Assembly: GCF_003986935.1 (NCBI RefSeq)
Contig: NZ_RJZE01000002.1
Span: 62,001 to 126,000 of the forward strand
Length of the DNA: 64,000 nt
Reading direction: 5' to 3'
Source of the DNA: Paraburkholderia kururiensis JCM 10599 = LMG 19447
Lineage (GTDB): Bacteria > Pseudomonadota > Gammaproteobacteria > Burkholderiales > Burkholderiaceae
Shown here: piece after piece, positions 1-10,023 of the stretch
How the letters are laid out: each line of letters opens with the position of its first letter
Position numbering within the stretch: position 1 is the first letter of the stretch
The notes under the pieces: model-generated
What the model was told of the DNA's origin: nothing
What the model saw: only the letters and a program-made list of their open reading frames with translations
Database searches by the model: none
Program-made: the position numbers and the translations under genes

Positions 1-148
1 GGTGCGGCTGAGGTATCTGCTAGTCCGAATGCCGCTATTTTCGTGATATAAAGCCGTGCGCACAACCCATTTCGATCGTAATAAGCCCGGATGCCTTACA
101 GCCGTCCGGGGCGGACGGACGGCAGAGAGGACAGCATCGCATCATCAG

Positions 149-1456
149 ATGAGAAAAGGCTTTTACACCATCATGGCCGCGCAGTTTTTTTCTTCGCTGG
201 CCGACAACGCGCTTCTGATCGCTGCCATTGCTCTGCTCAAAGATCTCCACGCTCCAAACTGGATGACGCCGCTGCTGAAGCTGTTCTTCGTGCTGTCGTA
301 CGTCGTCCTTGCTGCGTTCGTGGGAGCGTTTGCCGATTCCCGGCCCAAGGGCCGCGTCATGTTCATCACGAACACGATCAAGGTCGTGGGCTGCCTGATG
401 ATGCTGTTCGGCACGCATCCGCTCTTCGCCTATGGCGTGGTGGGCTTCGGCGCAGCGGCCTACTCGCCCGCCAAGTACGGCATTCTCACCGAACTGTTGC
501 CGCCTGACCGGCTCGTCGCCGCGAATGGCTGGATCGAGGGCACCACGGTCGGCTCCATCATTCTCGGCACGGTGCTGGGCGGCGCGCTGATCAGCCCGCA
601 CATCGCCTCGCACGTCATCCGCTACACGCCGCCTTCCATCAACACGCCCGCCGAAGCGGCGATGTTCGTGATCATGTCGATCTACGTCATCGCGGCGCTC
701 TTCAATCTGCGCATTCCCGACACCGGCGCCCGTTATCCGAAGCAGGAGCGCGGGCCCATCAAGCTCGTCACCGATTTCGCCGACTGCTTCCTCGTGCTCT
801 GGCGCGACAAGCTGGGCCAGATCTCGCTGGCGGTCACCACGCTTTTCTGGGGCGCGGGCGCCACGCTGCAATTCATCGTGCTCAAGTGGGCCGAGGTCTC
901 GCTCGGCATGTCGCTCTCCGAAGGGGCTCTCCTGCAGGCCGTGGTGGCGGTCGGCGTGGCGGCCGGCGCGATGATCGCCGCAGCGCGCATCCCGCTCAAG
1001 AAGTCGCTGTCGGTGCTGCCCGTAGGCATCATCATGGGCATCGCGGTCATGCTGATGGCGTTCTACACGCGCGACTTCTTTCCGCCGCACTGGAACATCT
1101 CCGTCGGGCGGCTGCACGTGCCGGTCTATCTGCTGATCGCCTACGTATTCTTGATGTTCGTGGGCAGCCTCTCCGGCTTTTTCGTGGTGCCGATGAACGC
1201 GCTGCTCCAGCATCGCGGGCACGTGCTGCTCTCGGCCGGCCATTCGATCGCCGTGCAGAACTTCAACGAAAACCTCTCCGTGCTCGTGATGCTCTGCCTC
1301 TATGCCGTGCTCGTCTGGCTCGACGTGCCGGTCGCGCTCGTCATCGTGCTGTTCGGCACCTTCGTGTGCCTCATGATGTGGCTCGTGATGCGGCGCCACC
1401 AGGCAAACCAGCGCGCGTTCGATTCGGTCGCGCTCATCGGCGAAGTGAAGCACTGA
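149..1456 (+). CDS. lplT: LplT-like lysophospholipid transporter (MFS)
   Basis: A 435-residue, highly hydrophobic protein of the major facilitator superfamily. The N-terminus (MRKGFYTIMAAQFFSSLADNA) and the motif-A-like loop GAFADSRPKGR at residues 59-69 match the LplT group, which flips lysophospholipids across the inner membrane for re-acylation. E. coli LplT (397 aa) is encoded beside the acyltransferase Aas. No Aas is adjacent here, and thiD follows after 28 nt on the same strand. The ATG at 149 is chosen because the 31 codons upstream are not LplT-like. No strong Shine-Dalgarno is visible. The family call is firm; the substrate is inferred from the family. Confidence 0.85.
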   Translation: MRKGFYTIMAAQFFSSLADNALLIAAIALLKDLHAPNWMTPLLKLFFVLSYVVLAAFVGAFADSRPKGRVMFITNTIKVVGCLMMLFGTHPLFAYGVVGFGAAAYSPAKYGILTELLPPDRLVAANGWIEGTTVGSIILGTVLGGALISPHIASHVIRYTPPSINTPAEAAMFVIMSIYVIAALFNLRIPDTGARYPKQERGPIKLVTDFADCFLVLWRDKLGQISLAVTTLFWGAGATLQFIVLKWAEVSLGMSLSEGALLQAVVAVGVAAGAMIAAARIPLKKSLSVLPVGIIMGIAVMLMAFYTRDFFPPHWNISVGRLHVPVYLLIAYVFLMFVGSLSGFFVVPMNALLQHRGHVLLSAGHSIAVQNFNENLSVLVMLCLYAVLVWLDVPVALVIVLFGTFVCLMMWLVMRRHQANQRAFDSVALIGEVKH

Positions 1457-1484
1457 TCGGGCAATCCCACGCCCTCTCGCTGTC

Positions 1485-2291
<807 letters not shown>

Positions 2292-2312
2292 CGCGCGAAA
2301 GCGCGTAGCACG

Positions 2313-3494
2313 TCACCGGCGCGCGAATGCGTGGGCGTGGCGCGGCCACTCGTCCGGCACGATAAAACCGCGTGAGCGCTCCGTGTAGGTGCCGCTCGCG
2401 TCGCGCGCGAACGCGGCCACCATTGCCGGACCGGCTTTGTCTTCAAGTTGTTGGGTCAGTGTGTGGCTGACGACGAATGGCATCTGCCCTTCGTCGTCAT
2501 GATGCCGGCGCGGCGCCAGCCATTCGAGACGGGACAGCACACGCCAGGCCGTGGCGTGGCCCGACGCAAAGCGAGGCCAGTCGGCGCGCGTCGTCCACCA
2601 GCCGCGTGCATGATCGGGCGCGAGTTCGGGTGCGAGTTCGGGCACAAGCGCCTCCGCGTGGCCCGCAGCGTCGGCGGGCAGGTTCTCCGCCTGATAGAAC
2701 AACCAGCCTTTGATGAACATCCGCGCCTCCCACGGCCCGCGATGCCCGAGCGTCGCGAACTCCTCACGTCCGCTGAGCGGCAACTGATGATCGAGCAGGT
2801 GGGACAACTTGATGTCGAAGCGATCCTGCAGATTCGGGCCAACGTAATCCGCGAGGCGCGCGTGCCCCTCGCCCGCATGCAGGTAGCACTTCACAGCCAG
2901 TTCCCAATGCAGGCGGCGACCGCTGTGAGTCTCCACGAGGAAATCGCATTCGCCGAGCGTGACGCCCGCGCGGCGTAGCGCGACGTTCGCTGCCACGAGC
3001 CGTGCGGCGGGACCGTGCTGGAGAAACCAGCCAAGCAGACATTCGGCATAACGGCCAAGACGCGTCACGCGCGCCGCCGCGATGGCGCTGTGCAGCGCGA
3101 GCGCGTCGCGATCGAGCGCAGCGAGCCAGTCGATGGTGGCGGCGCGCTCGTTGGCCGATTCGAACGGATTCGCGAGCAGGTCGGCAAGCGGCTGCGCGCA
3201 CAACAGGCCAGGACTGAAAAGCAGCCACGCGAGGTCTCGCACGGCGGTATCGCGCAGCGCATCAAGACGGGCATCGTCATGGGCGTGTTCGCTGGGCTGC
3301 GACCGCGAGTCCCAAACGATATTGGATGGCCTGTCAGGTCGAACGTCGGTTGGCCGTTCGGCTGTCGGGTCGGGCTGAGCCTGCGAGGGCGACCCAACGT
3401 GCGCGCCCGCGTGCACCGACGTCTGCGACCGGGCCGGCAGTGCCGGCTCGTCCGGCACGGTGACGTCGGACTCGCCCGGCACGCCGGTCTTCAT
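2313..3494 (-). CDS. DUF1853 family protein
   Basis: A 393-residue protein with the hallmarks of the DUF1853 family of unknown function: an LRDTAVRDLAWLLFSP-type start of the conserved region near residues 79-94, then RRLHWELAVKCYLH and LQDRFDIKLSHLLDHQLPLSG-like segments. The first 75 residues are Pro/Asp/Ser-rich and look disordered. The start at 3494 gives an ATGA overlap with the uracil-DNA glycosylase stop, so the two are translationally coupled in the order tsaB-rimI-udg-DUF1853. The His/Trp/Glu/Lys-rich conserved block suggests a nuclease-like fold to me, but that is a guess. No signal peptide is seen. Confidence 0.8.
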   Translation of the reverse strand: MKTGVPGESDVTVPDEPALPARSQTSVHAGAHVGSPSQAQPDPTAERPTDVRPDRPSNIVWDSRSQPSEHAHDDARLDALRDTAVRDLAWLLFSPGLLCAQPLADLLANPFESANERAATIDWLAALDRDALALHSAIAAARVTRLGRYAECLLGWFLQHGPAARLVAANVALRRAGVTLGECDFLVETHSGRRLHWELAVKCYLHAGEGHARLADYVGPNLQDRFDIKLSHLLDHQLPLSGREEFATLGHRGPWEARMFIKGWLFYQAENLPADAAGHAEALVPELAPELAPDHARGWWTTRADWPRFASGHATAWRVLSRLEWLAPRRHHDDEGQMPFVVSHTLTQQLEDKAGPAMVAAFARDASGTYTERSRGFIVPDEWPRHAHAFARR

Positions 3495-4528
3495 TTCTCG
3501 CCGCCCCCGCCCTTGCGCCACGTGTCGCGCGCAAGGCAAAGGTCGGTCCACGCCTTCGCCTTGTCGTGGAGACTGCGCAGCAGGTACGCGGGGTGATACG
3601 TGACGATCACGGGCACGCCTTCGTACTCATGCACGCGGCCGCGCAGCGATGAGATGCTGGCGTCGGTCTTGAGCAGGCTCTGCGCGGCGAAGCGGCCGAG
3701 CGCAACGATAATCTTCGGCTTCACGAGCGCGACCTGGCGCTGGAGGTAAGGCTCGCAGCGCGCGACCTCGTCGGGCTCGGGATTGCGGTTGCCGGGCGGG
3801 CGGCACTTGATGACGTTCGCGATGTAGACGTTGTTGCCCCGCGCAAGCGCGAGCGCACGCAGCATGTTGTCGAGCAGCTTGCCCGCCTGGCCGACGAACG
3901 GCTCGCCCTGCCGGTCTTCGTTCTCGCCGGGCGCCTCGCCGACCAGCATCCATTCGGCCTCGCGGTCGCCCACGCCGAACACCGTGTTGGTGCGTTTTTC
4001 GCAGAGGCGGCAGCGGTGGCAGTCGGCCACGCGGGCGGCGAGTGCGTCCCAATCGAGCGTCGAGACGGACGGCGCGTCGGGCGCATCCTGAGCTGCTGGC
4101 GCTTCCTGCACCGGCGCGGACGACGGAGCATCGAACCAAGCGAAGTCGTCTTCGGCGGGCGGCGGTTCGTCGACGAACGGAGCGGTGGTGGCCGAAGGCG
4201 GGACCACCGTGTCGGCGTCGGCTCCCCCGGACGCTTTAGCTGTCGGAGCGTTCGCGACGGCCGTAGCGCTGCCCGACGTTCGAGCCACCGCGGGCGATAC
4301 GGCCACTGCCGGGGCGAGAACGCCCGAAGCGTGCGCCTCGTGCCGTGCGGCAGGCACCGCGGCGCCAGGCGCAACGTCCGCATCACGATCCCCCGCCGCC
4401 ACCGCTACCGGCGGCAGATCCGCACGAGATTCGGCGCTCGCGTCGGCAGGCCCCTGGTCTTCCGCACCACGGCGTACCCACAAAGGCGCGAGGCCCAGTT
4501 CTTCCAGCACGGTCTCATGGAGCGTCAT
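3491..4528 (-). CDS. Family 4 (Fe-S) uracil-DNA glycosylase
   Basis: Removes uracil from DNA in base-excision repair. The catalytic domain is the C-terminal part of a 345-residue protein: motif A GEAPGENED at 197-205, motif B HPAYLL at 312-317, and cysteines at 170/173/176, 242 and 258 that supply the four iron-sulfur ligands of family 4 enzymes. Unusually, about 135 residues of Ala/Pro/Asp-rich low-complexity sequence separate a short conserved N-terminus (MTLHETVLEELGLAPLWVRR) from that domain. The ATG at 4528 overlaps the end of rimI by 14 nt, and the stop overlaps the DUF1853 start. Family members are usually 200-300 aa; the excess length is the linker. Confidence 0.9.
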   Translation of the reverse strand: MTLHETVLEELGLAPLWVRRGAEDQGPADASAESRADLPPVAVAAGDRDADVAPGAAVPAARHEAHASGVLAPAVAVSPAVARTSGSATAVANAPTAKASGGADADTVVPPSATTAPFVDEPPPAEDDFAWFDAPSSAPVQEAPAAQDAPDAPSVSTLDWDALAARVADCHRCRLCEKRTNTVFGVGDREAEWMLVGEAPGENEDRQGEPFVGQAGKLLDNMLRALALARGNNVYIANVIKCRPPGNRNPEPDEVARCEPYLQRQVALVKPKIIVALGRFAAQSLLKTDASISSLRGRVHEYEGVPVIVTYHPAYLLRSLHDKAKAWTDLCLARDTWRKGGGGEK

Positions 4529-5009
4529 GCGCGCCCTCCTCTGCAAACGAAAAACGCATCACGATCGCGTCCTCCCGGCTGCGATGGCGCGCCGGATAGT
4601 AATTCTTGCGCCGCCCGATCGACTTGAACCCGAAACGCTCGTACAGCCGGATCGCCCGATGATTCGACGGTCGCACCTCGAGCAGCAGTCCCTCGAGCCG
4701 TTGATTGCGCGCCGTGCGTACCGCCTCGCGCAGCAGCGCGAGCCCGGCGCCCGCGCCCTGCGCGCTGGGCGCCACGCAGAGATTGAGCACGTGCAGCTCG
4801 TCGACCACCGGCATCAGCACGCAATAGCCGAGCAGCGTGCCCGTCACGTGCCGCATGCAGATGCCGAAGTAGCCATTGCGCAGCGAGTCCTCGAAGTTGC
4901 CGCGCGTCCACGGGAATTCGTAGGCGACCCTCTCGATCGATACGACTTCGTCGAGATCGCTTTCCGTCATCGGAGACAGATAGCGGTCGGCCAGCAACAC
5001 GCCACTCAT
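4515..5009 (-). CDS. rimI: Ribosomal protein bS18 N-alpha-acetyltransferase RimI
   Basis: A GNAT acetyltransferase of 164 residues. The acetyl-CoA loop is QGAGAG at 84-89, followed by EVRPSN at 111-116 and the RLYERFGF segment at 121-128, all typical of RimI. RimI acetylates the N-terminal alanine of ribosomal protein bS18. The ATG at 5009 overlaps the tsaB stop as ATGA, giving a tsaB-rimI pair that is common in bacteria. A longer reading to 5396 is only a shadow of tsaB. Confidence 0.92.
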   Translation of the reverse strand: MSGVLLADRYLSPMTESDLDEVVSIERVAYEFPWTRGNFEDSLRNGYFGICMRHVTGTLLGYCVLMPVVDELHVLNLCVAPSAQGAGAGLALLREAVRTARNQRLEGLLLEVRPSNHRAIRLYERFGFKSIGRRKNYYPARHRSREDAIVMRFSFAEEGAHDAP

Positions 5010-5848
5010 CGCGTGCCCTCGGAACCATCGTGGGCAACGGCGCCCCCCTCGCCGCCGCGCGCCTCGCGAGAGGCCGATGCGGCCGCGGTGCCGGCATGGG
5101 CTTGTGCCGACCTGGTCGCGAGGCGCTCGGCTACCGTTTGCGCAACCTTGTTGCGCACGTACTCGGGCGCGGCTTCGTCGGGGCGCACGGTGCGGCCGGC
5201 GCGCAGTGCACGCAGCGCCGCGGTCGCGACCGCGCGGGCATGCGGTACGGCATTGCCATCCACGCGCTGGGCATGTGCCGCTGCGGGCAGGCGCTCGCCG
5301 AACGCCGCCGCGGCATTGCCGGCGAGCGTGAACGGCACATCGGGAATTGAAAGTTGCGCAGGCGCATCCAGCGACGCTGCCTGAATCGTGCGCCATTCTT
5401 GCAGCTCACCGTCCCATGCGAAGTCCGCCCAGTAGACCTCGTCCATGCGGGCATCGAGCGCCGCGAGCACCCGCGTGACCGACGGGTCGGCAAGCCGCGC
5501 CGCCTCGGCGCATGCGAGCAGCGTGCCGACCGGCACGACCGGCACCCCGAGTCCGAATGCGAGCCCCTGGGCGACGCCCGTTGCGGTGCGCAAGCCGGTG
5601 AACGAGCCCGGTCCGGCGCCGAATGCAATCGCGCCGCAGTCGGCGAGGACGAAGCCCGCCTCGTCGAACAGTTCGCGAATCGCGGGTAGAAGACGGGTGC
5701 TGGACACCGCGCCGGTGGCCTCGTGGCGCATCCAGATGCGCGGCGCGGCGGGTGCGGTAGCGCCGGACGTATCGCCGGCGGAGCAAAGCAAGGCGACCGA
5801 GCAGAATTCGGTCGATGTATCGATGGCAAGCAGCACGGTCTGAGTCAT
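5006..5848 (-). CDS. tsaB: tRNA threonylcarbamoyladenosine biosynthesis protein TsaB
   Basis: A partner of TsaD and TsaE in making the t6A37 modification of ANN-decoding tRNAs. The 280-residue protein shows the ASKHA N-terminus LLAIDTSTEFCSVAL near residues 5-19 and the family signature GPGSFTGLRTATGVAQGLAFG. It is first in the leftward set tsaB-rimI-udg-DUF1853, all joined by short overlaps. The start at 5848 gives the expected N-terminus; upstream in-frame sequence runs over the divergent acyl-CoA-binding protein gene and is not coding. Confidence 0.93.
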   Translation of the reverse strand: MTQTVLLAIDTSTEFCSVALLCSAGDTSGATAPAAPRIWMRHEATGAVSSTRLLPAIRELFDEAGFVLADCGAIAFGAGPGSFTGLRTATGVAQGLAFGLGVPVVPVGTLLACAEAARLADPSVTRVLAALDARMDEVYWADFAWDGELQEWRTIQAASLDAPAQLSIPDVPFTLAGNAAAAFGERLPAAAHAQRVDGNAVPHARAVATAALRALRAGRTVRPDEAAPEYVRNKVAQTVAERLATRSAQAHAGTAAASASREARGGEGGAVAHDGSEGTR

Positions 5849-5987
5849 GCCCGCTATTGTAATGCCCCGCCCTTGCCCCCACGGGCGGTGGTCGGCCTGC
5901 GCGCCGTTTGGAAGGGTTGCTCCAGCGTCACGGGCAGCGCGGCTGTTACCATCGACGCCCATTCCCGCTACTGCCATGGAGAAAACG

Positions 5988-6257
5988 ATGAGCGATGTCG
6001 ATGCCCTGTTCGCACAAGCCCAGGAAGACGTGAAACAGCTGCCCGAACGGCCCGGCAATCTGACGCTGCTGCGTCTGTACGCGCTCTTCAAGCAGGCAAC
6101 CGAAGGCGACGTCCACGGCGACAAACCCGGTTTCGCCGATATCGTCGGCAAATACAAGCACGACGCCTGGGCCGCGCTCAAGGGTACGCCGCAGGAAACG
6201 GCGCGCCAGCAGTACGTCGAACTCGTGGAGTCGCTGAAAAACGGCACGGCTTCCTGA
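5988..6257 (+). CDS. Acyl-CoA-binding protein (ACBP)
   Basis: A complete 89-residue single-domain ACBP, which binds medium- and long-chain acyl-CoA esters in the cytosol. The residues YALFKQATEGDV and KYKHDAWAAL carry the Tyr and Lys ligands used by the family. A second in-frame ATG lies at 5976. I prefer 5988 because GGAGA sits 6-10 nt upstream and the resulting MSDVDALF start fits the family. It is divergent from tsaB across a gap of about 140 nt. Confidence 0.9.
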   Translation: MSDVDALFAQAQEDVKQLPERPGNLTLLRLYALFKQATEGDVHGDKPGFADIVGKYKHDAWAALKGTPQETARQQYVELVESLKNGTAS

Positions 6258-6632
6258 CGCTCGCGAGGCCGGGCGCAAAAAACCGAAATGAATGTGGCGC
6301 AGCGCAACAAATCTCTTTATAATGCGGGCTGCGTTTTGCCTTGGCCTCGGTGCAAACCGGTTTCGCGGCACAGCGCTTCGTAGCGTTATGCTCCAATCCA
6401 GTTTAGAACCTGTCCCCCTCTGCCTTGGCCCTGTTCGGGCCGTCAAAGATCAGGCTGGCGGCTTACCATCCCGGTGCGCCGCATCCGAAACAGCTTCTAA
6501 CTAGAAACTCGCTCACAATTGCGAGTTGCCCCCGTTTTTCGATTTGCTCGCGGCTTCATGCCCGCTGAATCCGACGACCAGGGTTGTGTCGATTGGCGCC
6601 GACGTTCCATTTCCTGCGTTCCAAGGATTTAC
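6258..6632 (+). promoter_or_regulatory. Long leader/promoter region of the rhlE-type helicase gene
   Basis: No convincing gene lies in these 375 nt. A perfect TATAAT hexamer occurs at 6318-6323, but the sequence 17 nt upstream (TGGCGC) is a poor -35. If it is the -10, the helicase mRNA carries an untranslated leader of about 300 nt. The ATG at 6633 is preceded by AAGGA at 6623-6627. Long leaders with autoregulatory or cold-responsive structure are known for some DEAD-box helicase genes; nothing here proves it. Confidence 0.35.
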
Positions 6633-8294
6633 ATGACTTCGAGTAACACCCCCAGCCCGCTGACTGCCCTCGCCAACGACGTGTTCAGTACCGACGAACA
6701 GCACGCCGCGCCTGCGCACGACGCCGCTGCCACGCCGGAAGGCCCGACGTTCGCGTCGCTCGGCCTCTCGCCCGAAATCGTCTCGGCGCTCACCGCAGCG
6801 GGCTACAAGGCTCCGACGCCGGTGCAGGAGCGCGCCATTCCCGCCGCCATCGCGGGCCGCGACCTGCTCGTTTCGAGCCCCACAGGCTCCGGCAAGACCG
6901 CAGCGTTCATGCTGCCCGCCATCGAGCGCTTCGCCCAACTGCAGAAGGCACAAGCCAGCCAGCCGCGCGAGCCGCGTTCGGCCGATGGACAAGGCGACCG
7001 CCGCGGCCGCCGTCCGCAACCCGTCGCGCGCCCCGGCCTCCTCGTGCTCACGCCCACGCGCGAACTCGCCATGCAGGTAACCACCGCCGCGTCGACCTAC
7101 GGCAAGCATCTGCGCCGCCTGCGCACGCTGAGCATTCTGGGCGGCGTCGCCTATGGCCAGCAGTTGATGCTGCTCGCGAAGAACCCCGAGATTCTCGTTG
7201 CGACGCCGGGCCGTCTGCTCGATCACCTCGAGCGTGGCCGCATCGACCTGTCCGAACTCCAGATGCTCGTGCTCGACGAAGCCGACCGCATGCTCGACAT
7301 GGGCTTCATCGACGACATCGAAACGATCGTCGCCGCCACGCCGGCCACGCGTCAGACCATGCTGTTCTCGGCCACGCTGGACGGCAAGATCGGCTCGCTC
7401 ACGGGCCGCCTGCTGAAGAATCCCGAGCGTATCGAGATCGTGCAACGCATGGAATCGCGCACGAACATCGCCCAGACGGTGCACTACGTCGACGACCGTG
7501 ACCATAAGAACCGTCTGCTCGACCATCTGCTGCGCGACACCGGCCTCGACCAGGCCATCGTGTTCACGGCGACCAAGATGGACGCTGACCAGCTGGCCGG
7601 GCGTCTTGCCGACGCCGGTTTCGAAACGGCCGCGCTGCATGGCGACCTGCCCCAGGGCGCCCGTAACCGGACCATCCGCGCGCTGCGCGAGCGCCGCGTT
7701 CGCGTACTCGTGGCAACCGACGTGGCTGCGCGCGGCATCGACATTCCGGGCATCACGCACGTGTTCAACTACGACCTGCCGAAGTTCGCCGAAGACTACG
7801 TGCACCGCATCGGCCGTACGGGTCGTGCGGGCCGCTCGGGTATCGCGGTGAGCCTCGTGCATCACGCCGAGCAAGGCGCGCTCAAGCGCATCGAACGCTT
7901 CGTGCACACCACGTTACCCGTCAACGTGGTCGAAGGCTTCGAGCCGCGCAAAACGGCGCCGGCCAATCGCGGCTTTGGCCGTGGCCGTCCCGGTGGCGGC
8001 AACGGCGGCGGTAACAGCGGGCGCCGTTTCGGTAACGGCAAGCCGGGCGGTGGCTACGGCCAGGGCGGTCAACGCACTGGCGGCTGGGCCAACAAGTCTG
8101 CGGACGGTGCTTCTCGCAGCGGTTACGGCGCGCCGAGCGGCGGCCAGTCCCGCGATGGCTACGGCGCGCGCGACGGCCGCCCCGGCGGTCAGCGCAGCGG
8201 CTCCGGCGACTCGCGTGGCTTTGGTGGTTCCCGCGAAGGTGGCTACAGCGGCCGCCGGCAGGATGGTCCGCGCACCTCGCGCCGCGGCGACTAA
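6633..8294 (+). CDS. rhlE: DEAD-box ATP-dependent RNA helicase, RhlE type
   Basis: A 553-residue cytosolic RNA helicase that remodels structured RNA and ribosome or degradosome substrates. Motifs in order: Q-motif region around 37-70 with PTPVQERAIP, Walker A SPTGSGKT at 82-89, PTREL at 141-145, DEAD at 215-218, SAT at 246-248, RGIDIPGI, and HRIGRTGRAG. A charged insertion (about 105-133) lies between Walker A and PTREL. From about residue 440 to the end the protein is Gly/Arg-rich with RGG-like repeats, an RNA-binding tail. The gene ends just before a strong intrinsic terminator at 8366-8398. Confidence 0.92.
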   Translation: MTSSNTPSPLTALANDVFSTDEQHAAPAHDAAATPEGPTFASLGLSPEIVSALTAAGYKAPTPVQERAIPAAIAGRDLLVSSPTGSGKTAAFMLPAIERFAQLQKAQASQPREPRSADGQGDRRGRRPQPVARPGLLVLTPTRELAMQVTTAASTYGKHLRRLRTLSILGGVAYGQQLMLLAKNPEILVATPGRLLDHLERGRIDLSELQMLVLDEADRMLDMGFIDDIETIVAATPATRQTMLFSATLDGKIGSLTGRLLKNPERIEIVQRMESRTNIAQTVHYVDDRDHKNRLLDHLLRDTGLDQAIVFTATKMDADQLAGRLADAGFETAALHGDLPQGARNRTIRALRERRVRVLVATDVAARGIDIPGITHVFNYDLPKFAEDYVHRIGRTGRAGRSGIAVSLVHHAEQGALKRIERFVHTTLPVNVVEGFEPRKTAPANRGFGRGRPGGGNGGGNSGRRFGNGKPGGGYGQGGQRTGGWANKSADGASRSGYGAPSGGQSRDGYGARDGRPGGQRSGSGDSRGFGGSREGGYSGRRQDGPRTSRRGD

Positions 8295-8365
8295 TCCCCG
8301 TTCGCGTCAAACGCAACACGCCTGATTTCCCGACCGGCGGCCTCTTGTGCCGCCGCAAAGGTTCT

Positions 8366-8398
8366 AAAGACCGGTGCCCCTGGCACCGGTCTTTTTTT
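8366..8398 (+). terminator. Intrinsic terminator after rhlE
   Basis: A 13-bp perfect stem (8366-8378 with 8382-8394) around a 3-nt loop, followed by an unbroken T run. It is a textbook rho-independent terminator for the helicase gene. Confidence 0.93.
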
Positions 8399-8712
8399 AT
8401 GCCTCGCCAAATTTCACGATATGAAAAAATCTTTTGAGTCGTAAAATTTCGTGCTGCGTGGCACAAGCTACCGCGTTCCAGGATGGAAAACGACATTTCT
8501 CATCATGGAACGAATCCACCAAATATTTGATTTTAAACAATAATAAATCTCTCAAAAACCTGACTCCCGCCCTGTTGCAGCCGTCTGCTTTTGCCTAGAC
8601 TCTTATATAAGACTTCACGAAACGAATCGCCCCGCTCCCCTCCCAGGGTCGCCGTTTCGCGAAGACAGCCAGTCCATCGATTCACTTCAAGGCAATCTAA
8701 GGAGAGCACATC
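8399..8712 (+). promoter_or_regulatory. aceA upstream region with inverted repeats
   Basis: There is no gene in this 314-nt stretch. It is noticeably AT-rich at 8516-8560, unlike its surroundings. Two palindromic elements stand out: GTTCCA (8475-8480) pairing with TGGAAC (8506-8511), with an internal GGAAA...TTTC, and the 12-bp palindrome TCTTATATAAGA at 8601-8612. The latter could be both a -10 element and an operator. The Shine-Dalgarno GGAGAG is just before the ATG at 8713. This is a plausible control region for acetate/glyoxylate regulation; no -35 is clear. Confidence 0.4.
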
Positions 8713-10023
8713 ATGACCACGACGCGTCAACAACAGGCTCAGGAACTGCAGCAGCAATGGGAAACCGATCCGCGCTGGAAAGGCATCAAGCGCGGCTATA
8801 GCGCCGAGGACGTCGTGCGCCTGCGCGGCTCGCTGCAGGTCGAGCACACGCTCGCGAAGCGCGGCGCCGAAAAGCTGTGGCAACTCGTGAACAACGAGCC
8901 GTTCGTGAACGCGCTCGGCGCCCTGACCGGTAACCAGGCCATGCAGCAGGTCAAGGCCGGCCTCAAGGCGATCTACCTCTCGGGTTGGCAAGTAGCGGGC
9001 GACGCCAACGTGGCCGGCGAAATGTACCCCGACCAGTCGCTGTATCCGGCGAACTCGGTGCCGCTCGTCGTGAAGCGCATCAACAACACGCTTACGCGCG
9101 CCGACCAGATCCAGTGGTCCGAGGGCAAGAACGAAGGCGACGAAGGCTACGTCGACTTCTTCGCACCCATCGTGGCCGACGCCGAAGCCGGCTTCGGCGG
9201 TGTGCTCAACGCATTCGAACTGATGAAGGCCATGATCGAGGCCGGCGCCTCGGGCGTGCACTTCGAAGACCAGCTCGCCTCGGTGAAGAAGTGCGGTCAC
9301 ATGGGCGGCAAGGTGCTCGTGCCGACCCGCGAAAACGTGGCCAAGCTCGTCGCCGCGCGCCTCGCCGCCGACGTCTGCGGCACGCCGACCGTGCTCGTCG
9401 CGCGTACCGACGCCGAAGCTGCCGACCTCATCACGTCCGACGTCGACGACAACGACAAGCCGTTCCTCACGGGCGAACGCACGGTGGAAGGCTTCTTCCG
9501 CACGAAGCCGGGCCTCGAGCAGGCCGTGTCGCGCGGTCTCGCCTACGCGCCGTATGCCGACCTGATCTGGTGCGAAACGGGCAAGCCGGATCTGGAATAC
9601 GCGAAGAAGTTCGCCGAGGCGATCCATAAGCAGTTCCCGGGCAAGCTGCTCTCCTACAACTGCTCGCCGTCGTTCAACTGGAAGAAGAACCTCGATGACG
9701 CAACGATCGCGAAGTTCCAGAAGGAACTCGGCGCGATGGGCTACAAGTTCCAGTTCATTACGCTCGCCGGCTTCCACGCGCTCAACTACTCGATGTTCAA
9801 TCTCGCGCACGGCTACGCGCGCCAGCAGATGAGCGCGTTCGTCGAACTCCAGCAGGCCGAGTTCGCCGCGGCCGAGAAGGGCTTCACCGCAGTCAAGCAC
9901 CAGCGCGAGGTGGGCACGGGCTACTTCGACGCCGTCACGCAGACGGTGGAGCGCGACGCCTCCACCACGGCGCTGCACGGTTCGACGGAAGACGAGCAGT
10001 TCTTCGACAAGAAGGTCGCCTGA
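8713..10023 (+). CDS. aceA: Isocitrate lyase
   Basis: Cleaves isocitrate to glyoxylate and succinate, the first step of the glyoxylate bypass. The 436-residue length and the catalytic signature KKCGHMGGK, with the active Cys at 194, identify the AceA family. SWQ-type and [11 protein letters not shown] segments follow as expected. The ATG has a clear GGAGAG ribosome site. The partner enzyme, malate synthase, lies 2.9 kb downstream on the same strand but with oppositely oriented genes between them, so the two are separate transcripts. Confidence 0.97.
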   Translation: MTTTRQQQAQELQQQWETDPRWKGIKRGYSAEDVVRLRGSLQVEHTLAKRGAEKLWQLVNNEPFVNALGALTGNQAMQQVKAGLKAIYLSGWQVAGDANVAGEMYPDQSLYPANSVPLVVKRINNTLTRADQIQWSEGKNEGDEGYVDFFAPIVADAEAGFGGVLNAFELMKAMIEAGASGVHFEDQLASVKKCGHMGGKVLVPTRENVAKLVAARLAADVCGTPTVLVARTDAEAADLITSDVDDNDKPFLTGERTVEGFFRTKPGLEQAVSRGLAYAPYADLIWCETGKPDLEYAKKFAEAIHKQFPGKLLSYNCSPSFNWKKNLDDATIAKFQKELGAMGYKFQFITLAGFHALNYSMFNLAHGYARQQMSAFVELQQAEFAAAEKGFTAVKHQREVGTGYFDAVTQTVERDASTTALHGSTEDEQFFDKKVA

